Source: Syntrophaceae bacterium UBA2280
GTDB taxonomy: Bacteria; Desulfobacterota; Syntrophia; Syntrophales; Smithellaceae
Length of the DNA: 9,977 bases
Direction: 5' to 3'
NCBI GenBank assembly: GCA_002347685.1
Contig: DDWS01000029.1
Coordinates: 16,110 to 26,086 of the forward strand
Below the pieces are notes generated by a model. That model was not told the origin of the DNA. It saw nothing but the letters and a program-made list of their open reading frames with translations, and made no database searches. Position numbers and translations under genes: made by a program. Shown here in pieces: positions 1 to 6,371 of the stretch (position 1 is its first letter; every line of letters starts with the position of its first letter).

Positions 1-11
1 CGCCTTACACC

Positions 12-887
12 TCACTCTTCATCGTCCCTGCGCATGTGTTTGATGTGCACGTCGCGTTGCGGAAAGGGAATTTCAATGCCCTGCTCCCGGAAACGGCGGG
101 CGATTTCATAATAGAGCTGACTTTTGAGCACGCCGGGGCGGTTGATGTATTCCCGCGTCCAGACCCGGAGGTTGAACACCATGGCGCTTTCGGCATATTC
201 CGAAAACAGCACATCCGGGTTGGGACTTTTCAATACACCGGGATTGTCCGTGGCAATACCTATCAGAACCTGCCGGACGGTTTCCGGATCTTCTTTGTAG
301 GACACGCCCACGGGGAAGTTGAAACGGACATTGCGGTCGGTGTGGCTCCAGTTGATGACGGTCCCGGAAATAAACTGGGAATTCGGCACGATAATGGAAA
401 TGTTGTCGTTGGTGACAATGGTGGTGGCCCGCATGGATATATCAACCACATCTCCGGCAACGTCTGACACCTCGATGCGGTCGCCCACCTTGATGGGCCG
501 TTCAAACAGAATGATAATGCCGCTGACAAAATTGTTGGTGACATTCTGCAAACCGAAACCGATGCCGATGCCGAGAGCCCCGAACAGAATCGTGATGCTG
601 CTCAAATTGATGCCCGCGGTTTGCAGGATGACCACAAAACCGATGACCAGAAGCACATACTTCACGATGGATCCGACAGCAATGCGGACGCCCAGATCGA
701 TTCGGCTTTTTGCCAGCAGGCGGTACGAAATCAGTTTGTTGAGCGCGGAGGCGACAATGATCAGGATAATGGTCGCCAGAATCAGGTAAATAATCATCCA
801 CAGTGTGAAAGCCGAATCCCCCATCTTAAAGAGCGGTACGCTCAGCGCGTCGACAATACTTTCCAGCCAGGCGGTGATGTTGTCCAT
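12..887 (-). CDS. MscS-family mechanosensitive ion channel
   Basis: A 291-residue small-conductance mechanosensitive channel of the inner membrane, which would release solutes on hypo-osmotic shock. Hydrophobic segments lie at about residues 27-49 and 70-91. The pore helix and the start of the beta domain follow at about 97-140, with the Gly/Ala-rich stretch GALGIGIGFGLQN and then FVSGIIILFERPIKVGDRIEV, the family hallmark. The rest (about 140-285) is the cytoplasmic MscS beta and alpha/beta vestibule. The length matches the short E. coli MscS type, with no N-terminal sensor extension. The ATG start has an AGGAGG site 5 nt upstream. The gene lies 9 nt after the SLC13 permease, so the two are almost certainly co-transcribed. 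Ion preference cannot be read from the sequence. The family call is very secure. Confidence 0.95.
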   Translation of the reverse strand: MDNITAWLESIVDALSVPLFKMGDSAFTLWMIIYLILATIILIIVASALNKLISYRLLAKSRIDLGVRIAVGSIVKYVLLVIGFVVILQTAGINLSSITILFGALGIGIGFGLQNVTNNFVSGIIILFERPIKVGDRIEVSDVAGDVVDISMRATTIVTNDNISIIVPNSQFISGTVINWSHTDRNVRFNFPVGVSYKEDPETVRQVLIGIATDNPGVLKSPNPDVLFSEYAESAMVFNLRVWTREYINRPGVLKSQLYYEIARRFREQGIEIPFPQRDVHIKHMRRDDEE

Positions 888-892
888 ATGGG

Positions 893-898
893 CCTCCT
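893..898 (-). promoter_or_regulatory. Shine-Dalgarno of mscS overlapping the permease stop codon
   Basis: On the minus strand AGGAGG sits 5 nt before the mscS ATG at 887. It shares two bases with the TAG stop of the upstream SLC13 gene (897-899). Ribosomes finishing the permease would terminate directly on this site, which suggests translational coupling. Confidence 0.75.
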
Positions 899-2675
899 AA
901 AACGGGAAAAAATAGGGAATCAAGAGGGTCGCCAGAATCCAGAAGATCAGATTGAGCGGCGATCCCACTTTGATAAAATCTGAAAACTTGTAACGGCCGA
1001 CCCCGTAAATCATGGCGTTGGTCTGATAACCGACGGGCGTCATAAAGCTCGCTGAGGCGGCAAACGCAATCGCCATCAAAAAGGGAGTCGGACTCACCCC
1101 CATTGTACCCGCCGCTGAAATGGCAATCGGGGCGAGCAGGACAGCGGTCGCGTTATTCGACATGGTCTCGGTCAGAAGGGAGGTCATCAGATACAGGACC
1201 GCCACAATGGCTACCGGTCCCCATCCACCCAGAAACCTGATCAGATTGTCCGACAGGTACATGGCGGCCCCTGTCTTCTCCAGCGCGACCCCCAACGAAA
1301 TGATCCCTCCCAGCAGGAAGATGACTTTCCAGTCAATGGCGTCATAGGCTTCTTCAAGTGTGATGCAACCCGCTACGACAAGAAGAACGGACCCGATAAT
1401 TGCCCCGACCATAATTGGCAAAATACCCGTGGCGGCCGTTACGATGACACCGGCAATAATCATAACGGCGGAGATAATTTTGTCCTTGCGGTATTGAGGC
1501 GCTTCAATATCGGAGACGATGACAAAGCTTTTATTTTCTCTGAGAGTCTCGTAATTCTCTTTCCGGGTTTCAACCAGAATGGCATCGCCGGCTCTCAGCG
1601 GTGTGTCGGCAAAACCGGTGTTGTACAATTGGCCGCGGTGACGCAGGGCCAGCGCCGTGGCGCGGAAAACATTGCGGAAATAGGAGGACTTGATGGTTTT
1701 TCCCACCAGCCGCGAGTTCGGGGCGACGACGACTTCCGTCAGGGTCAGGGCATCGCACTGAAAATCACCGTCACTGATCTCGCAGTCAGACTTCATCTGA
1801 ATGCCCATTCGGTCTTTGAGCTCTTGAAGCTGTGCAATGTCACAACGCACGCGCAGCAGATCATTTTCCTTCAAAACGACATCGGAAACGGGCACCAGCA
1901 GGCGCTGACCGTTTCGTATCACTTCGAGGATATCGATTTCCAGATCTTTGACCAGCGGTGAATCCGCCACCCGCATGCCGACCGACTTCGCATCGTCCAG
2001 CAGAATAATGTCCGTCAGATAATCGTGCATCAAGTATTTCTCTGTCAGGTTCTCTTCAGGCGCCCGAAACGGAATGAGCCTTACACCGAAAAGCGTCATG
2101 TAGAGGATGCCCACACCGAAAAACACAAGACCCATCCTGGTGAACTCGAACATCCCGAGGGCTGGCAGGCCGTGCTGAACGGCAATGGAACTCACCAGGA
2201 TATTCGTGGATGTCCCGATCAGTGTGCAAACGCCGCCGAACATGGAGGCAAACGAAATCGGCATTAAAAGCCTCGACGGGCTGATTTTGTTGGTATGAGC
2301 CAGCCCCAGAAGGATCGGGATAAAAACCGCAACCACCGGTGTATTGTTGACAAACGCCGACGCCGTACCAACCAGAATCATGGTGCCGACCAGACCGACC
2401 CAGAAATTGAATTTAAAAATTTTCGATGAAAGGGTCCCTAGAAAAACGACAGCACCGGTCTTTTGCAGAGCGGAGCTTAAAATGAACATGGCGCCGACGG
2501 TGATGGTCGCGGTATTGCTGAAGCCGGAAAGCCCCTCTGAAGGGGTGACAATTCCCGTCAGCAGCAAAACGGTCATGACGAGAATCGCCGTGAGATCAAC
2601 GGGAAGCTTTTCTGACGCAAACAAAATAACCGCCAGAACAATCACAGCCATCACAATCAGCATGTCTATCGTCAT
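897..2675 (-). CDS. SLC13/DASS-type permease with two TrkA-C domains
   Basis: A 592-residue inner-membrane transporter of the divalent anion:sodium symporter (SLC13/DASS, ion-transporter superfamily) type. The layout is a first membrane half (about 3-205), two cytoplasmic RCK_C/TrkA-C ligand-binding domains (about 213-290 and 303-380) and a second membrane half (about 398-590). Paired substrate/sodium motifs are visible. In the first half there are VNNTP (109-113) and IGTSTN (153-158). In the second half there are MSNNATAVLL (505-514) and PVGYQTNAM (547-555). The ATG is placed where the family's first helix begins (MTIDMLIVMAVIVLAVILFA). Its own Shine-Dalgarno is weak, and a short upstream frame ends on this start (see 2672-2794). 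Substrates in this subfamily include sulfate, dicarboxylates and other oxyanions, and the sequence does not decide among them. Downstream mscS is 9 nt away. Confidence 0.93.
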   Translation of the reverse strand: MTIDMLIVMAVIVLAVILFASEKLPVDLTAILVMTVLLLTGIVTPSEGLSGFSNTATITVGAMFILSSALQKTGAVVFLGTLSSKIFKFNFWVGLVGTMILVGTASAFVNNTPVVAVFIPILLGLAHTNKISPSRLLMPISFASMFGGVCTLIGTSTNILVSSIAVQHGLPALGMFEFTRMGLVFFGVGILYMTLFGVRLIPFRAPEENLTEKYLMHDYLTDIILLDDAKSVGMRVADSPLVKDLEIDILEVIRNGQRLLVPVSDVVLKENDLLRVRCDIAQLQELKDRMGIQMKSDCEISDGDFQCDALTLTEVVVAPNSRLVGKTIKSSYFRNVFRATALALRHRGQLYNTGFADTPLRAGDAILVETRKENYETLRENKSFVIVSDIEAPQYRKDKIISAVMIIAGVIVTAATGILPIMVGAIIGSVLLVVAGCITLEEAYDAIDWKVIFLLGGIISLGVALEKTGAAMYLSDNLIRFLGGWGPVAIVAVLYLMTSLLTETMSNNATAVLLAPIAISAAGTMGVSPTPFLMAIAFAASASFMTPVGYQTNAMIYGVGRYKFSDFIKVGSPLNLIFWILATLLIPYFFPF

Positions 2676-2794
2676 AGGCCTATCCCGCTTGTCGCCCCGG
2701 TCCCGGAATCACAGTTTTTTGTCAGACTTCCTTCCAGGCACTGCGTTTTCCCGGCTGCATATTCCGACATCGTATGAACGTCCAGTGCCTCCAT
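2672..2794 (-). CDS. Possible 40-codon leader ORF ahead of the SLC13 permease
   Basis: A short frame beginning MEALDVHTMSEYAAGKTQCL runs 40 codons. It ends in a TGA that overlaps the permease ATG as ATGA, the classic layout for translational coupling. It fills most of the 145-nt gap between the GerMN-like gene and the permease. Against it, the preceding GGAAAG is only 3 nt from the ATG, the product is polar with no recognisable domain, and a frame this short can arise by chance. The permease itself lacks a strong Shine-Dalgarno, which is why coupling is worth considering. I do not recognise the peptide and assign no function. Confidence 0.2.
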   Translation of the reverse strand: MEALDVHTMSEYAAGKTQCLEGSLTKNCDSGTGATSGIGL

Positions 2795-2820
2795 TGACTT
2801 TCCGGACGGCGAAGCGCATG

Positions 2821-3342
2821 TTACTCCATGATTTTCCAGTGATCTTTTTTTAAAAAAGTCTCCCGCGTATACAGGCCCGGTGCGGCGTGGTCGCCTTCGA
2901 TAAAAATAAAATTGACCCCCTCGATGCCTTCATGCTCGGTTAGCGTGAATGTCGCAACAGCCAAAAATGCCTCCGCCCCGCTCGTTCCCATGCGCTGTGT
3001 CAGAAATTCATCATTGATGACCTCCACGTTGACGACAAGGCCGGTGATGCCGGCAAGCTTCAGCTTCGGCAGCCCCAGCGGCTCCGAACCCTTTGGTGTA
3101 CGGAAGGACTCCGGATCCTTGTCGGATCTGTTCAGGGCGCGTAGGAGGCCGGGAAGATTTTTTTTGATCGCATCGATCTTCGCACCTCTGACAAGAAGAT
3201 CATGCCCTCCCGCATCGAGATTTGCAGACCAGGTGTAATCATCGCTTTCATAGTCCTCCTTTTCTTTGAGCACCATGACTGCCGTCACCACAAGCGCAGC
3301 TGCGATGAAAATCAGCAAGGCGATTAAAACTTTCCTGTTCAT
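2821..3342 (-). CDS. Membrane-anchored GerMN-like protein of unknown function
   Basis: A 173-residue protein with one N-terminal hydrophobic helix (about residues 4-25, after MNRK), then an acidic linker and a soluble domain that would face the periplasm. The segment from about 88 to 150 resembles a GerMN (sporulation/germination) fold. It has a basic/glycine stretch, a strand-rich GLVVNVEVINDEF, an Ala-rich helix, then TLTEHEGIEGVNFIFIEGD, comparable to the family's 'TLTE..GV..V.F..dG' block. GerMN domains also occur in Gram-negative lipoproteins and envelope proteins, so sporulation is not implied. There is no lipobox cysteine near the helix, so it looks like an anchor rather than a lipoprotein. 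The ATG has GAGGGTGA a few bases upstream. The gene sits alone between the second SDR and the permease. The domain call is by eye and moderate. Confidence 0.6.
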   Translation of the reverse strand: MNRKVLIALLIFIAAALVVTAVMVLKEKEDYESDDYTWSANLDAGGHDLLVRGAKIDAIKKNLPGLLRALNRSDKDPESFRTPKGSEPLGLPKLKLAGITGLVVNVEVINDEFLTQRMGTSGAEAFLAVATFTLTEHEGIEGVNFIFIEGDHAAPGLYTRETFLKKDHWKIME

Positions 3343-3550
3343 CGATCACCCTCAAAAAGTCTTTCCTGATCGTGTGAAAACGATACACCGGATACCGAAA
3401 AAGCCGGAACATCGCAAACAGCGCAAGGCTTAAGACCTGCTCAATTTCTGCTGCCGCTGCCTGATGAATTCTCCGAGCAGCACATCGAGTTCAAAAGCAC
3501 TGATCGGGAACGGTCGGCCAGGAATACACAGGTCCGGGCGGCACCATCTG
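3343..3550. other. 208-nt intergenic gap with unassigned coding-like frame
   Basis: This gap lies between the stop of the SDR gene and the start of the GerMN-like gene. I see no strong terminator or consensus promoter. On the minus strand one frame stays open from 3666 (inside the SDR gene, out of frame) down to a stop at 3430. Its tail, about 40 residues ending ELDVLLGEFIRQRQQKLSRS, looks protein-like in composition. No start codon with a ribosome site was found for it. It may be a gene remnant or chance. Confidence 0.3.
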
Positions 3551-4348
3551 TTATAAATGTGTGCCCAGCAGCAAACCACCGTCGATAATGATCTCTGTTC
3601 CCGTCGTGTAGCTCGAAGCTTCGGAGGCCAGGTAGACCGCCGCACCGGCAATCTCGTCGGGTTCACCGATCCGGCAGGTGGGCAGATGTTTGCACAGTTC
3701 GTCTTTCTGTTTCTGCGCTTCTTCCGGACTGAGGTGCTGCCAGTGGGAGTTCATCATCTTGGTGCTGATGGGGCCGGGAGCGATGGTGTTAACCTGAATG
3801 TTGTCGCGCGCCAGTTCCATCGCAAACGCTCGTGTGATCTGGCGGACACCGGCCTTCGAAATGGAATAAACACTGACAAACGGCTCGGGATTGAAACCGT
3901 CAATGGAAGCGACATTGATGATTTTGCCGCCACCCTGTTTCTTCATCACCCTCGCCGCGGCCTGGCTCATGAAGTAAACACCTTTAAGATTGAGGTTCAT
4001 AATGGTGTCCCACAGGCGCTCGTCGGAATCCAGCACAGATGCCATCGCGGGGCTCGCGCCGGCGTTGTTGACCAGAATATCGATCCGGCCGAATTTCTCC
4101 ATCACCAGATCAACCACCCGCTGGGTCTCTTCGATTCTGCCGAGGTGTGCGGGCACGACCAATACTTCACAGCCGATATTGGTCATCTCGCAGGCTGTCG
4201 CTTCCAGATCCTGCGCCTTGCGGCTGGTGATCGCCACCCTGGCTCCGGCCTTGGCAAAACCATAGGCAATGGCCTGACCGATGCCCCGGCTTCCACCGGT
4301 CACCAGCGCTACTTTACCTTTTAATGAAAATTGAGAAATATCAAACAT
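3551..4348 (-). CDS. SDR-family NAD(P)-dependent oxidoreductase
   Basis: A 265-residue classical short-chain dehydrogenase/reductase, a cytoplasmic enzyme that interconverts an alcohol and a ketone. The nucleotide-binding motif TGGSRGIG is at residues 17-24 and NNAG at 94-97. The structural/catalytic Asn is N120 in NLKG. The catalytic set is S148, Y161 and K165 (YSISK). Arg43 in the TSRK stretch after the second strand suggests NADP(H) preference, by family rule. The PGPISTKM and IIIDGG blocks are the usual C-terminal landmarks of FabG-like and gluconate/3-hydroxyacyl SDRs. The start at 4348 has AAGGAG 7 nt upstream. A TTG ten codons further upstream would bury that site in coding sequence and is rejected. 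The gene follows tetR by 86 nt. Substrate is unknown, and a hydroxyacyl-CoA or similar ketone reductase would fit the neighbours. Confidence 0.92.
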   Translation of the reverse strand: MFDISQFSLKGKVALVTGGSRGIGQAIAYGFAKAGARVAITSRKAQDLEATACEMTNIGCEVLVVPAHLGRIEETQRVVDLVMEKFGRIDILVNNAGASPAMASVLDSDERLWDTIMNLNLKGVYFMSQAAARVMKKQGGGKIINVASIDGFNPEPFVSVYSISKAGVRQITRAFAMELARDNIQVNTIAPGPISTKMMNSHWQHLSPEEAQKQKDELCKHLPTCRIGEPDEIAGAAVYLASEASSYTTGTEIIIDGGLLLGTHL

Positions 4349-4355
4349 GGCAACA

Positions 4356-4361
4356 CTCCTT
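4356..4361 (-). promoter_or_regulatory. Shine-Dalgarno fixing the start of the SDR gene
   Basis: AAGGAG on the minus strand lies 7 nt before the ATG at 4348. It decides this start over the TTG at 4378. Confidence 0.75.
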
Positions 4362-4402
4362 TTCTGTTTTTTTTCCAAAGCGGCCAGGAGCTGTCCTTTG
4401 CC

Positions 4403-4432
4403 GGGTTGGCGATAGGATTATGATTCCAACCC
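4403..4432. repeat. Inverted repeat just after tetR
   Basis: A perfect 7-bp inverted repeat, GGGTTGG (4403-4409) and CCAACCC (4426-4432), with 16 nt between the arms. It lies two bases beyond the tetR stop, in the gap before the second SDR. No T-run follows on either strand, so it is a poor intrinsic terminator. It could be a weak mRNA hairpin, a regulator site or chance. Confidence 0.35.
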
Positions 4433-4434
4433 CG

Positions 4435-5208
4435 TCATCGGGTCTTTCCTTTGACGGAGCCTGACGATTTTCCCGTCTTTGCCTTTGCCTTCCGGGCCAC
4501 CGGGGTTTCGCACGCGGGCGGTTTCATCGTTTGACCGGCCTGCCAAAGCCGCCCCAGGGCGCGGGCGTCTTCGAGTTTCAGGCACAGGGTCATACTTTTT
4601 TCTTCCCCAACGGGGCGAATACCATTGAAAACGATCTCTAAAAAAGGATCGAGCATGTCCATCATGCTTTTATCGCGGATCGGCATGCCCTGCATATGCC
4701 AGCGGATAAAGAGATGTTCAATGGCGCCCATCAGCATGGATCGGATCAGATACGCGTCGGCGTCAGGTCGGAACGTTCCGTCGGCAATGCCGTCGCGGAT
4801 ACAGTCGAGCAGCCGGTGTGCGGAGCGCCGGATAGCAGCATACGCCGCCGTCTGCCGGAAACGCTTGTTGGACATGAGCTGCAGCAAAACCAGCGCGGAG
4901 TAGTGGGGGTTGTTCTGATAAAGCTTGACATAGCCCAGCATGATCGCCCGTATCCGTCCTTCAACGTCCTTGATGTAGGGCAGAACCGCCTCGGATTCAT
5001 CATAGGTATCATTGGAAATTTTTTCGGGAATGGCAAACAGCAGGTCTTCTTTGGTGCCGAAATGCTCGTAGATGGTCGCCTCGGAAACCCCGGCCTGCTT
5101 ACTGATCTCCGAAATCGTGGCATCCTGAAAGCTTTTTTCGGCAAAAATGCGCAGCGCCGCATCCATAATACGGTCTTTCCTCGTTTTTGCGCGGGCATGA
5201 TCTGCCAT
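4435..5208 (-). CDS. TetR/AcrR-family transcriptional regulator
   Basis: A 257-residue ligand-responsive DNA-binding repressor. The N-terminal TetR domain is clear. Basic residues 8-13 precede the helix RIMDAALRIFAEKSF, and the helix-turn-helix is at about 30-50 (TISEISKQAGVSEATIYEHF). KEDLL follows, as is typical of the family. Residues 60-195 form the helical ligand-binding/dimer domain, which is poorly conserved and does not reveal the ligand. The protein is longer than the usual 190-210 residues. The extra C-terminal part ends in a Lys/Arg/Ser/Gly-rich, probably disordered tail (about 238-257). The ATG has AGGGG 8 nt upstream. The gene lies between crotonase and SDR genes on the same strand, so it plausibly regulates that acyl-CoA cluster, with an acyl-CoA or related acid as inducer (inference from neighbours). 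Confidence 0.92.
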   Translation of the reverse strand: MADHARAKTRKDRIMDAALRIFAEKSFQDATISEISKQAGVSEATIYEHFGTKEDLLFAIPEKISNDTYDESEAVLPYIKDVEGRIRAIMLGYVKLYQNNPHYSALVLLQLMSNKRFRQTAAYAAIRRSAHRLLDCIRDGIADGTFRPDADAYLIRSMLMGAIEHLFIRWHMQGMPIRDKSMMDMLDPFLEIVFNGIRPVGEEKSMTLCLKLEDARALGRLWQAGQTMKPPACETPVARKAKAKTGKSSGSVKGKTR

Positions 5209-5239
5209 TGAAACACCCCTTGTGTGATTGACTCTTCCC

Positions 5240-5267
5240 GCACTTCCGTCGCTGCGCGGTCAAGTGC
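5240..5267. repeat. Inverted repeat upstream of tetR, possible operator or hairpin
   Basis: Arms GCACTT (5240-5245) and AAGTGC (5262-5267) are separated by 16 nt. A second nested pairing, CCG (5246-5248) with CGG (5257-5259), is possible if two bases bulge. It sits in the 68-nt gap between the crotonase stop and the tetR ATG, about 30 nt before the start. Position and symmetry suit an autoregulatory operator or an intercistronic mRNA hairpin. No convincing -35/-10 pair was seen around it. Confidence 0.35.
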
Positions 5268-5276
5268 CTTTTCCTC

Positions 5277-6044
5277 TTACTTCTTTCTGGCCGCCTCAAG
5301 TTTTGCCTGAAGGGCGTCAATTCGCTGGTGATTGTCTTCCGATCCGATATACGTTCGGAAAAGCCATTCCTGAATCCGCATCGCGCCGTCAAGATCTTCG
5401 TTGAGAACTTTATTGGCAAGGGCTTTGGTTTCTTTCAGGCAACCCTGGTCATAAGCGGCCATCTCGCGCGCGATGGCGCCTACGGATTCCAGCAGTTTCC
5501 CTTCGGGAAACACCTTGCTGACATAGCCCATCTTTTCGGCCTCATAAGCGTCATAAATCCGGCCGGTCAGCGCGACTTCCCTGGCGCGCCCCATGCCGAT
5601 GATACGCCAAAGCGGGTCCATGATCGGGGTGAGCGAAAGCACGATTTCGCGCTGTCCGAATTTGGCGCGCTCGGAGGCGTAACGGATGTCGCACATCATC
5701 GTAAGGTCAAAACCACCGGCAATCGCCGCGCCGCCCACGGCGCAGATGACCGGCTGCGGACAAAACAAAATAGACCGGTACGCGCGATGAAACAGGTCGA
5801 TATAGGCCTCATTGGAAACCTTTTCGAGCAGGCGGATTTCGTTTAAATCAAATCCGGCGGAAAAATACCTCTCCCCGCCGGTAAAAACCACGACATTGAC
5901 ATCCTTTCTCTCCGCAATCGCCGTAAACAATGATGTGATTTCACCCAGCACCTGCGGTGCAAGCGCATTGCCCTTATCGGGCCGGTTGATCGTGACGGTC
6001 GCGACATTTGCCTCCACAGTCGTCAGTAAATATTTCAGATCCAC
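5277..6044 (-). CDS. Enoyl-CoA hydratase/isomerase (crotonase) family protein
   Basis: A 255-residue crotonase-fold enzyme acting on acyl-CoA thioesters in the cytoplasm, most simply hydration or isomerisation of an enoyl-CoA. The oxyanion-hole segments are FSAGFDL (61-67) and AIAGGFDL (107-114). The two acidic positions that correspond to the catalytic glutamates of rat enoyl-CoA hydratase are present as E133 (FGQREI) and E156 (REVALTG). The region after E133 is unusual. The family's common GLxPGAGGTQRL loop is replaced by LSLTPIMDPLWRIIG, so the active-site wall and substrate may differ from ordinary hydratases. The start is a GTG with AAGGAG 5 nt upstream. The overlapping ATG at 6046 is out of frame and hits a stop at once. 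The gene follows the CGGC protein by 9 nt. Exact reaction is unknown. Confidence 0.9.
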   Translation of the reverse strand: MDLKYLLTTVEANVATVTINRPDKGNALAPQVLGEITSLFTAIAERKDVNVVVFTGGERYFSAGFDLNEIRLLEKVSNEAYIDLFHRAYRSILFCPQPVICAVGGAAIAGGFDLTMMCDIRYASERAKFGQREIVLSLTPIMDPLWRIIGMGRAREVALTGRIYDAYEAEKMGYVSKVFPEGKLLESVGAIAREMAAYDQGCLKETKALANKVLNEDLDGAMRIQEWLFRTYIGSEDNHQRIDALQAKLEAARKK

Positions 6045-6049
6045 ATATT

Positions 6050-6055
6050 CTCCTT
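6050..6055 (-). promoter_or_regulatory. Shine-Dalgarno for the crotonase GTG start
   Basis: AAGGAG on the minus strand lies 5 nt before the GTG at 6044 and overlaps the TAA stop of the CGGC protein (6054-6056). It both fixes the non-ATG start and suggests coupled translation. Confidence 0.75.
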
Positions 6056-6359
6056 ACGCCTCAATTTTCCCCAGGATGGCTGCGGCTATCTGATCTTCCG
6101 GCATCTCACGGGAATCAACGGTTTTGCCGGCAACGACCACCCAGCGCTTTGCCCAAACGGTCATTTCCGGACGCCACGCACATGCAGACATACACCCGCA
6201 TATCAAAAGGCCCATTCCAAAAGGCGAATTGGCCGTGTCTGTTGTGAATCGATCACCTTCCGGCAACGCCACCTCGACATCGCTGATGATTTTTGATCTG
6301 TCGATCTGACAATTACAGCCGCCACAATATTTCACGACGATCTCCAACGCGCACTCCAC
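6054..6359 (-). CDS. Small cysteine-rich protein with CGGCN motif
   Basis: About 101 residues with seven cysteines. Two clusters stand out: YCGGCN at 11-16 (a CxxC, plus C17) and CGCMSAC at 54-60 (CxCxxxC). The N-terminal strand followed by CxxC recalls the Rdx/SelW thioredoxin-like fold, and the WVVVAGKTVDSREMP segment near the C-terminus could be the matching beta hairpin. That likeness is by eye and weak. The second cluster could bind a metal or Fe-S centre. There is no in-frame TGA suggesting selenocysteine. The start is uncertain. The GTG at 6359 has GAGGGG only 2 nt upstream, while a TTG at 6347 (giving MEIVVKYCGGCN) has GGAG at 6 nt. It sits 12 nt after thioredoxin and 9 nt before the crotonase, which points to a thiol-redox role linked to acyl-CoA metabolism. 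Function is unknown. Confidence 0.75.
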   Translation of the reverse strand: MECALEIVVKYCGGCNCQIDRSKIISDVEVALPEGDRFTTDTANSPFGMGLLICGCMSACAWRPEMTVWAKRWVVVAGKTVDSREMPEDQIAAAILGKIEA

Positions 6360-6371
6360 ATCCCCTCATTT

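Noticed and set aside
2840..2862. T7/A6 palindromic tract that resembles a terminator
   Set aside because: It lies inside the 3' end of the GerMN-like coding sequence, encodes Leu-Lys-Lys in frame and lacks a GC-rich stem.
3557..4324. 255-codon plus-strand frame opposite the SDR gene
   Set aside because: It is antisense to a gene with all SDR motifs intact, has no recognisable domain and no ribosome site; a codon-bias shadow.
4696..5211. 171-codon plus-strand frame opposite tetR
   Set aside because: Antisense to a clear TetR protein and without recognisable features.
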